A stretch of DNA of 64,000 nt from Ampullaceana balthica (lineage: Eukaryota > Mollusca > Gastropoda > Lymnaeidae): assembly GCA_944989445.1 (NCBI GenBank), contig CALYLW010000325.1, positions 752,928 to 816,927 on the forward strand, read 5' to 3'. A program made the position numbers and the translations under genes. Positions within the stretch are counted from its first letter, which is position 1. Every line of letters begins with the position of its first letter. Of this stretch, positions 56,092 to 64,000 are shown one piece after another. Under the pieces are notes generated by a model that did no database searches, had not been told where the DNA came from, and saw nothing but the letters and a program-made list of their open reading frames with translations.

Positions 56092-56503
56092 AGTCGCCGT
56101 CCATTAAATGACGTCACGCGATTTTTCTGAAATTTTACCCTCCCCCCCCCCTTGTCATAGTCGTCACAAAAACTTAGACCCTTCTTCAATATGACGTCAC
56201 AACGCTTTGACACCCCCACCTTAAAAGCCGTAATTCCTATTTGAAAATGAGCATGTTTCAAATAAATTTTTTGTCATTTAAGTGTGTTTTTAGTGTAAGG
56301 CTGCAATCTAATATCGTAATACGCGTTTTACATTAACGTCATTAAATAAACTGTCAGTGATCAAATATTGAAGTGGAAATTTTATTTAAAGTGCGTATTG
56401 ACGTGACGTCAGATTTCTTAAACACACCCCCCTTGTCACTATTCGTCACAAATGTATGAGTCCCCTCCCCACAGGTGCGTGACGTCATTTATGTACGGCC
56501 CCT
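56092..56503. mobile_element. MITE nested in the second hAT copy
   Basis: 'gccgtccattaaatgacgtc' on the left and 'gacgtcatttatgtacggcc' on the right are inverted ends. The position relative to the hAT end ('aaagggcggcaaattggaga') matches the other copy. Confidence 0.82.
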
Positions 56504-56606
56504 AAAAAGGGCGGCAAATTGGAGACCGCCCCGGGCCACTGCCTCCATATATAACATAAAATATTTAGGCATCTGATTTTAAATAAGGATGATTTTGTTT
56601 TTAATT

Positions 56607-56736
56607 TCATGCAAGATTACACATTAATTCGTGCAAGATTACACATTAATTCAAATGCAAGATTACACATTAATTCGTGCAAGATTACACATTAATTCAT
56701 GCAAGATTACACATTAATTCATGCAAGTTTACACAT
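56607..56736. repeat. 22-bp tandem repeat, six copies
   Basis: The unit is 'gcaagattacacattaattc' plus two to four variable bases ('gt', 'aaat' or 'at'). The last copy is diverged. Confidence 0.95.
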
Positions 56737-56739
56737 TTA

Positions 56740-57540
56740 AAAAGCAAATTTCTATTTAGCGAAGCTAGATCGTATATATAAGTCCGTGATAATTCTTTAT
56801 ACTAAATGAGGGGTCGGCGAAAAGTGGTAAATTACCCCATTTAGGGTAAAAATGTAATTCTTGGGGGGGTAATGCTGACTCATTGAGGGCATACAAAATC
56901 CGCCAGATAAATTCAAAATCCGTCTTGTGTACGTGTACGCTTGGAATATAAAACCACCATTTAACCGGTTTCTTCCAGAAAACTCATTTTTAAATTCGAT
57001 CTCTATTTAAATTTGTTATCTACGTTCTATAAAAAGACACTAAGCTCCTCTCCACTTTCAATAATATATTCATGAATCGCAATAATCTTAATCCACATGA
57101 CTTCACTGTATCCGATATCCTTTCTGGGACATTTAAAATTAATGCCTTAAAACTGAGCTAACGCGCCTGTTAACATCACGGCAATTTAATAGTATACATT
57201 AAATGTGCAAATTAAGTGGTACTTTCTTAACAAAGGTTAAAGAGGATATGTGGTCTTGTGCTCTTTTCGAAGTGCGATGTCAAGGAATTGATGTATTCAA
57301 TAACGGTAATGAATACTTTGATGAGGTTAATTTAAAATAGAAGACTTCGTGGCTGTGTCTGTTGATGAATATTTAGCAATGGTGGGTCGTTTGCGTGGTT
57401 ATTTGGCTTTCGCAAGAGAGAGGAATCCGAAAATTTAGTTAAACCAAGGATCCATTATCTAGCTCTGCTTGTTAAGCATTTGAAGACCACAAGGGAAGAA
57501 ACGGCTATGTGACATTTTTAAAAACTTTTTTAGTTATTAC
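56740..57540. other. Unassigned stretch
   Basis: No long frame and no repeat copy recognised. 57225-57440 is slightly less AT-rich but has no open frame I can name. Confidence 0.45.
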
Positions 57541-57829
57541 CTGTATCTGATAGACTGTATCTGATAGACTGTATCTGATAGACTGTATCTGATAGACTGT
57601 ATCTGATAGACTGTATGTGAAAGACTGTATCTGATAGATTGTATCTGATAGACCGTATCTGATAGACTGTATCTGATAGACTGTCTGATAGACTATGTGA
57701 AAGACTGTATCTGATAGACTGCATCTGATAGACAGTATCTGATAGACTGCATCTGATAGACTGTATCTGATAGACTGTATCTGATAGACTGTATCTGATA
57801 GACTGTATCTGATAGACTGTATCTGATAC
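57541..57829. repeat. 14-bp minisatellite, about 20 copies
   Basis: The unit is 'tgtatctgatagac' with minor variants ('tgtatgtgaaagac', 'tgcatctgatagac') and one shortened unit near 57683. It gives a false Ser/Tyr/Ile-rich frame on the minus strand. Confidence 0.97.
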
Positions 57830-57835
57830 AGGATG

Positions 57836-58486
57836 AAAAATAGAATGATCTGAATCAGGTTTTATGAAAAAAAATTATGTCCCTGACCCACTGACCCAAT
57901 TAACAATTCAAATCTATTTAGTTAATTTATAATAAATCTGTATAATTTTGAACTTTAAAACTTGAATATCTCAAAACTACAAAAATGTCACATAGCCTTT
58001 TCTTCCCTTGAGCTCTTCATTCTGAACTTTAATATGAGGTTGTCATACATGATGTTATCGATATTGTAAAAAAATATTTTTAAACATTCTCACACACACT
58101 CACAGAAACACTGTTATAAGACTTCATTTAAGATCAATAGTAAATTCGATTGTTTTGGAACGTTTGCTTTCATAGATTATCGAAAGCGAAAAAAAAAGAA
58201 AAGAAAAGAACTAACAGGTACTGTCTACGAAGAAATTGTATCATGTAAATGTATTACATGCAAGTATGTAAGATTGAGGCTAATTTTGTAACGATTGCTC
58301 CATAAACTGCCCAAAAGAAATAGATGGATTGAAAAGATAAGATCGTTCCTTTTAAAGAAGAAAATTGATTATAAATATGTGTTATAAGTACGTACGGGGA
58401 TGTTTGATTTATCGCTATCGTAAATTCCTGATGATTTTATAGTTTATACTAATCTATAAATTTTTAAGGGTAATAAGACAGACAGT
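57836..58486 (-). repeat. Interspersed repeat block, reverse copy
   Basis: 58120-58470 is the reverse complement of 41880-42200 and 6300-6620 ('cgattgttttggaacg', 'taacgattgctccataaact', 'gtttgatttatcgctatcg'). 57836-58120 has nothing recognisable. Confidence 0.55.
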
Positions 58487-59142
58487 AAGGTTGCGAAGCT
58501 GGCCACACCCCGAAACTGACAACTCCGGGCAGGCAATGCTGAAGTCCGAAATGTTAGGTGTTCGGAACAAGTCACATATGATTACACTGGCTGAACGGAT
58601 CTTAGTCAGAGCATCAGATGCAATGCTGATGATGAAATCCAGAGTACCCGTTGAGGGTCGGGTTATTCCGATACGACCGTTTCGTCCCCCTTTTTACTAG
58701 CAACGCCATTGAGCGGTGCCGGTTTAAGGCCAGGAGTGCCAATACGGGTAAGCAAAAGGTAAAGAGAAGAACGCAGCGAACGCCTGCGCTGAGGAATCCT
58801 TCCAGTTGGGATTACACCCTGGGTAGGTCATTGATGATCCCCCACTTCGCGGCAGTCCTAACCACGGAGACTCGTGTGCTTTGCCCGGGTGGCGCCAAAG
58901 TGGTAGCGAGTCCAAGTAGGGAAATTCCACCCCTCTTTGTTAGGTCTCTTTAGTGGGAGGCATTTTCGACTCTATATCCTGGATGACCAGGCGGCCGCTT
59001 TAGAAGCGATCGTTCCGGTGAGAGTCGCTCAGCTGTTAGGTCCCTTTGGGTGAAGAGGCGGGATAGCGGAGGGGGTTTTCCGTGTAAGACCCATTAAGAT
59101 CACCAGGCTCTGGGCTGCTGACTTTCTTCCTAATGTAGGATA
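58487..59142 (-). mobile_element. GC-rich interspersed element, reverse copy
   Basis: The reverse complement of 28391-29104, sharing the 'tcctacat' terminus at 59142 and the internal 'gcggccgcctggtcatccag' type sequence. A conserved minus-strand frame lies at 58724-58930. No clear target duplication was seen. Confidence 0.78.
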
Positions 59143-59489
59143 AAGAAGAAAATTGATTATAAATAGGAGTAATATGTATGTGGCGGCTGGGTAGCGAAGT
59201 AAATATTGCGCTCGCCTCACAAGCTGAGGAGCGTTAACCCACGTTAAGCCACAATAAAAATGTTGATAACTTACTATCGCTAAAAAAAAGTCCACCGCTG
59301 ACTTGAAGAGGAGATGGGCGCAGCCGAGTCTACCAAGCCCCATGAAAGTTTTAATGAAAACATTAGAACCCCTTACGACCACGAGATTATGGGACACAAA
59401 AAAATAATATTTGTGCATGGGTGTAAGAGTGAGGCTAGTAAGCGGAACAGTTACTTTTATATTGAGTGGCAACTTTCTGAACCTTTGAA
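59143..59489. other. Mixed fragments, possible tRNA-like SINE head
   Basis: 59143-59180 repeats sequence of 58358-58390. At 59182-59245 'ggcggctgggtagcgaag' and 'gcctcacaagctgaggagc' resemble the D-arm and anticodon arm of a tRNA-like head, but no good B box follows. No gene is recognised in the rest. Confidence 0.3.
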
Positions 59490-60635
59490 AAGAACTTCTT
59501 AGGAGAGTCAGCGCATGTCACCAATGTTCCACACATAGATTTTATTGATCCTTGCTTTCACAAACTGTTCAATGCCAAATGAGCGGTAGATTGTTTTCCT
59601 TCGTAGCAGCTTGCATATATCCACAAGTTCTCACACAAGTGCACTAAACACAAACATCACTACAACTCCTATCATTTATATAATACATATTGACTGGATC
59701 ATTATCATTATAGAAGCTCAGGTCCTACTTGCCGTATTCATGATTCACACTTTTGTGTTTATCGCCAATGTTTGTATAGAAGAACACCGCGAAAGCCACC
59801 TGACTTCATTGATCTGCTAGGAAGCCACGCAATCACATTCCATTTTATTACAATTCACTACATCGTTCTGTGAACTGCGCTTTCAGTACATAAAACATAT
59901 TAAGGAACTTAAATTAAGTTCTAAGAATTTTTTGTCATTATATAAATTAAAAAATGTGCTTGCAATCATCGTCTTTTCTTAAATACTTACCATGGGTAAA
60001 GAAATAATGTACCAGTAGATATTTGAATACACAGTTGAAAACTAGCAAGTCTAATAATTTTTGCTAACATTCAACCTTGTCAGAATTAAATTGCAACTGT
60101 CATACATAATGAATGTCCTTTCTTGATTATTTACATTTGTGGCTGAATGGTTTGTTGTTTTAATATAGATTTAGTGGTTATTAGTTCCAATCTCATACTT
60201 TAAAAAATCATCACTTTTGACAGTTAAGATGCAAATTTCATTTAAAATAATTTTTTGAAAAATTTTGAGGTATAAAAAAAACGATTAAGGGAAATAACTT
60301 TGATAAAAAAAAGTACTTTTTTTCAAAAGTATATTTTATAATTATTCAAAATGTTTATCTTTTTTTTAAAGTATAAAATCTAATATTTTTTTTTACCTAA
60401 CCACGTTCTTTAAAATTTTAATTTATTTTGCTAATTTAAATAACATAATTTGATGAAAATAAATGAAACTTTCAAAAGCTGCAAGAGAATAATAACGTTG
60501 AGCTATTTTTTTTATTGTATAGCCAATCTTTCTATGCCGTCGTACGTTAAAACAATTTAATTTTATACCCCATTTTTGGGTTTGCCTTCTCAAAGAGAAA
60601 GCATTCGTAACATTAAAACTGAAAGGGTAGAGCTC
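59490..60635 (-). repeat. Family A, reverse copy, with a short end of family D
   Basis: The reverse complement of the 51200-52120 or 3320-4330 arrangement: 'gttccacacatagattttat' (59527), 'gatctgctaggaagccacgc' (59810) and 'ttagttccaatctcatactt' (60182). 'tttgccttctcaaagagaaa' (60580) is the family D end. Confidence 0.7.
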
Positions 60636-62185
60636 AGTGCTGCCAGCGCTAGGTTTTTCAACCTAGATCTAGGTTTTTTCGACCTTGCCTTGGTTTCTAG
60701 GTTTTTTATTTTAAAAATAGCTATTTGACTTGACTTATCTATACAGACGCTCCATCTATGCAGAAGATAGTTGCGTCCACAGACCATGACAGATGATCTG
60801 TTTGGCAAGTGATGCAGCGTTCACAGGCCACGGCTTTGTGGGTTCCACGCATTACCCAGCCGCCTAACTACATGTAGTGTTAGGTACCCATTCGGAGCGG
60901 GGTGACTCAGCTGACAAACCCTTGCCTTCACACGGATTCGAACCCGTGACCATCGGTACGACAGTCCAGTGCGCTGCCACTCGACCACCGCGTCCCCCAT
61001 ATAATCTAGGTTTTTCTTTAAAAATATAAAAAAACGATGTTAAAGTACAAAAATTAATAAATATGTGCAAATAATATCCTAAATAAATTCGGGTTTTCAA
61101 AAATAGTATTAAGCATTAGGTGGCAACAGTTTTTTTCAGCCGCTCTGTCATGTTACATTATGATATCTATGGCTTTATCCCACTAAATTCGAAAGGTGGC
61201 GCTGCTGCGGTCCCATCTGTCTGAAGAAATTTGTAAAAGATAAAACAGTTTGAATGAGCCAAAATATTCAATTTTATTAGACGTCATGACAAACTTAACA
61301 GCTCTACCATTTGCTTCTGTCTGCTGTTGAGAGAATATTCTCCCACGTATACATGGTATAATCCAAAGATAACTTAATACAACCCTCAGATAGACATAGT
61401 TAAAAAAACACTTTTCTTATTCCGTATGCAAGAACAAACACATACAAATTGTCGTTCTTTCCGTCCGGAATTTGGACGTGGATATGGTTGCCTGATCAAA
61501 CGAGGAGAACCAAAACTCTATCAACATTTAAAATTCAAATAAAAATAAAAGACGAGACATAAAACAATGGTTAAGGGTAGGACTCAATAATCTTCTGTAT
61601 AAGAGGAGCGTCTGTAATAGATAAAATAAGAATGATTCCAAGAATGCTGATAAGATTGTCATTTATAAGGAAGATGACATAAGTGATGAATAAATGCAGA
61701 TGTAAGTATATTTTACAAATACTTATGTAGAACATACTGGTACCTTAGGGGCCGTCTATAAGTGACGACATGCATCTGGGGGGGGCGGAGGGAGGGGGTC
61801 ATACTTTAGTGATATGTGTGACAAGGGGGAGGGGGATGTTTAAGAACTGTGACGTCACATCAAAAAACGCGCAACTTTAAACTGAAAGTTCCACTTAAAT
61901 ATTTGATTGCTTACAATTTAGTTAATGACGTTTTAAATGGCTTCGCGTGAGTTACGATATTAGACTGTAGCTCACACTAAATACACACTTAAATGACAAT
62001 AAAATGATTTGAAACAAGCTAATTTTCAAATAGGAAATACGGCTTTTTTTGTGTGTGGGGGGGGGGAGCTTTATGACGTCATATTTGTTTATTTTTAGCG
62101 TGTCTAGGTTTTTTCTTTCGGATCTAGGTTTTTTTCGACGTGTTGGCTAGGTTTTTCCCAAAAATGTCACTGGCAGCACTGGAAG
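60636..62185 (-). repeat. Family C, longest copy, reverse orientation
   Basis: 'ctaggttttt' clusters at 60650-60705, 61008 and 62100-62160 mark both ends. The interior 61040-61740 matches 590-1310 in reverse. A SINE is inserted at 60727-61005. From 61746 ('taggggccgtctataagtga') to about 62090 the MITE sequence is embedded, lacking its far end, as in the other family C copies. Confidence 0.72.
60727..61005 (-). mobile_element. tRNA-derived SINE, reverse copy
   Basis: The minus strand has the same head, B box ('gggttcgaatccgtg', about 60935-60950) and body as 34055-34335, with few differences. It is inserted in family C between 'aaaatagctattt' and 'aatctaggttttt'. Confidence 0.88.
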
Positions 62186-62935
62186 AGCTCCAAATGATTT
62201 CAATCTAGTGCCAGAAGGAGGGGTCAGCCATTGTTTATATCAGTCGCTGATACATCTTTGAAAAAACCCTAGACAACATGTAAACACAAGTTAAAAAAAT
62301 GTTCGAATGCGTATTTAAACGCTATTTCCAACAAAGAATTTTCATTCAATGGAAATCTTTCTAGATTACATTAAAAGTAATTTCAAATCAGTAATTCCAA
62401 ACAAAAAATGACGTCATATACCCTCATCACATCACACCAAGAATGTGTCAATATAATGCGCACAGCGCACCAATCTAACATAAGCATTCACAAAGCGGGA
62501 AAACCCCATTAACTATCATTCTAGATTGCATTAAAAGTCATTTAAAATCAATAATTAAGAAAGTAAACAAAACAATTGCTATCTAAAAATTGCTATTAAA
62601 ATTACGGGAGTCGAATGAACAGAGATATTTCTAATATATCTTCTCCAACATTGTTCTAAATATTATTAGCTATCGTATGGCTTTTGTTTCAACCCGATAG
62701 CTGTTATGGTTGGCGAGAAATTGACAAAATACTGATATTTGTTCGTGTTCTGTTTTTTTGGCTATATTTTCCAGGAAATCCAGTAAACCTTTTCGGTATT
62801 TTTTGGTCCTTGCACATCCTTGAGACCTCCTTAACATATTTGCAAAAGACCCGAACCCTCTATCTGGTATGGTTCAGGGGGAGTTGAATAGATCAAGCTT
62901 GACAGACATTTCAAATATATAAACGCAATTTTTCC
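62186..62935. other. Unassigned stretch with one family E-like motif
   Basis: 'gtcaatataatgcgcacagc' at 62447 is a lone instance of the family E internal motif. 'gattacattaaaagtaattt' (62365) and 'gattgcattaaaagtcattt' (62524) are a diverged duplicate about 160 bp apart. No gene is recognised. Confidence 0.45.
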
Positions 62936-63383
62936 CATGGGTAATTGCGTTAAAAATGTAGATCCGAAAGAAAAAAAAACCTAGACAATCTAAAAATAAA
63001 CAAATAGGACAACCCAAAACTTCAGCCCCAAAAAAAAATTAATTAAAAGCCATATTTCCTATTTGAAAATGAGAATTTTTCTAATCATTTTATTGTCATT
63101 TCAGTATGTATTTAGTGTGAGGCTGCAATCTAATATCTTATCTGTTACAAGCGCTCTTTCTATACAGAAGGTTATAATATCGTAACAAGCGTCAAGCCAT
63201 TAAAAACCTCATTAAATAAATTGTAAACAATCAAATATTTTAGTCGAGCTTTAATTTAACACCCCCTCCCCCCTGTCACACATAACACAAAATTTTGATC
63301 CCCTTACCTCCTAGATGCGTGTCGTTATTTATGGACGGCCGCTGAGGTATTAGTATGTTCTACATAACTATTTGTAAAATATA
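62936..63383 (+). repeat. Family C end with embedded MITE terminus
   Basis: 'gatccgaaag' with 'aaacctagacaatctaaaaa' (62960-62995), then MITE sequence to 'atttatggacggccgctgag' (63329-63348) and 'gttctacataactatttg' as at 575-594. The L2-like LINE follows. Confidence 0.65.
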
Positions 63384-64000
63384 CTGCCATTCGTCAGATC
63401 AGCTCAATCCGTCATTACTTAACAGTTAGTACCACAAAAACTCTAGTCTGTGCTCTTGTACTGGCTCGTATGGATTACTGCAATTCTCTTCTGTCAGGTG
63501 CGCCAAAACAATGCATTGAAAGAATACAGAAAGTTCAAAATTCAGCTGCCAGACTGGTGCTCAAGGCAAAAAAACATGACCATGTTACTCCACTTCTTCG
63601 CTCACTTCATTGGCTGCCTATACAAGCCCGTATTGATTACAAACTGGCCGTTCTCTGTCACAATTTCTTTTCGGACTCATGCCCATCGTATCTTACTGAA
63701 CTTTTGTCGGTCTATTCACCCACTCCCCAGCTACGATCTTCTGCAGACACACGCGTTCTCTCTGTTCCTACGACACGCACCAAAACGTTTGGTGAAAGGT
63801 CGTTCTCTTTTTGTGCAGCCAAACAATGGAATTCTCTACCATTACACATACGTAGTATTCAAACAACCAAGTCCTTCAAGACTGCACTTAAGACACATCT
63901 TTTCAAAAAAAAATTTTTAATTGATGAAACAACATTTCTTGTAAATGATTAACGTAGCTTATGTATAATGTACTGTAATTTTTTGTGTTTGTTGTGATAT
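63384..64000 (+). mobile_element. L2/CR1-like LINE, 5'-truncated, runs off the window
   Basis: The insert replaces the family C continuation after 'ttgtaaaatat'. It encodes the C-terminal end of a LINE protein and the start of its 3' UTR ('cgtagcttatgtataatgta'), which resembles 15155-15180. Confidence 0.85.
63385..63951 (+). CDS. C-terminal fragment of an L2/CR1-like LINE reverse transcriptase
   Basis: The frame is open from about 63385, before the first Met at 63470. It contains 'RQISSIRHYLT', 'LARMDYCNSLLSG', 'RIQKVQNSAARLVLKAKKHD', 'LRSLHWLPIQARIDYKLAVL', 'TRTKTFGERSFSFCAAKQWN' and 'SIQTTKSFKTALKTHLFKKK'. This order is the conserved region downstream of the RT active site in L2/CR1-type LINEs. 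The catalytic RT and the endonuclease are absent, so this is an inert 5'-truncated copy. The absence of stops over about 189 codons suggests it is not very old. The overlapping frame 63450-63920 is a shadow. Confidence 0.88.

Larger units (their letters stand above)
54169..56541 (+). mobile_element. hAT-type element with 'cagtggcgtagc' ends and nested MITE
   Basis: The left end is 'cagtggcgtagctaagggg'. The right end, in reverse complement, starts 'cagtggcccggggcggtctc'. A perfect 8-bp duplication 'cctccata' lies at 54161-54168 and 56542-56549. It is in the opposite orientation to 37474-40582 and shares its transposase remnant and its MITE at the same internal site. It lacks the solo LTR. Confidence 0.9.

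Noticed and set aside
57541..57829. Regular repeats that could be taken for a CRISPR array
   Set aside because: Units of 14 bp follow one another without spacers, and the genome is eukaryotic. It is a minisatellite.
63450..63920. 156-codon plus-strand frame in the L2-like LINE
   Set aside because: It is a frame-shifted shadow; the frame at 63385-63951 carries the conserved LINE residues.

Overview
The window is AT-rich invertebrate nuclear DNA made almost entirely of transposable elements and tandem repeats. I found no host protein gene, no rRNA gene and no intact tRNA gene. The mix of families (Ty3/gypsy-type LTR element, RTE-like, L2/CR1-like and zinc-finger-ended LINEs, a tRNA-headed SINE, Helitron-like elements, many hAT relatives) suggests a lophotrochozoan, most likely a gastropod mollusc. 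That placement is an inference from repeat content and is not proved by any single gene here.

Layout. 1-8.7 kb: fragments of several high-copy repeat families (called A, B, C and D below), with a small hAT element, a Penelope-like 3' end carrying a hammerhead-like motif, and a 277-bp Helitron whose empty site is also in the window. 8.7-11.6 kb: a young 5'-truncated RTE-like LINE with a 910-codon open frame and a perfect 68-bp direct repeat on each side. 13.6-15.4 kb: a 183-bp hAT MITE, two tandem copies of family E and an L2-like LINE 3' end. 16.7-23.4 kb: a complete LTR retrotransposon (311-bp LTRs, 5-bp target duplication) inserted into a family E copy. Its pol order is protease-integrase-RT-RNase H, as in Gmr1-type elements. 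23.4-25.5 kb: a tandem array of family E and a fold-back relative. 26-29.3 kb: a LINE 3' end with a C2H2 finger, and a dead hAT transposase split by a 714-bp GC-rich repeat. 29.3-34 kb: a four-layer nest of hAT elements inside family A. 34-40.6 kb: a tRNA-derived SINE, a second hAT transposase fossil, and a hAT element that contains a shared MITE and a solo LTR. 44.7-47.3 kb: a 2.6-kb minisatellite of 18-bp monomers with higher-order structure. 47-64 kb: Helitron 3' ends, a hAT element with a BED-finger remnant, family E again, a second MITE-carrying hAT copy, a 14-bp minisatellite, inverted copies of the SINE, GC-rich repeat and family C, and an L2/CR1-like LINE 3' end running off the window.

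The coding sequences do not form a pathway; each belongs to a separate selfish element. The useful information is the order of insertion. Because the families are repetitive, several 'empty sites' occur elsewhere in the same window, so exact element ends and target duplications could be read for the LTR element, solo LTR, Helitron, GC-rich repeat and several hAT elements. Only the LTR element and the RTE-like LINE look young.
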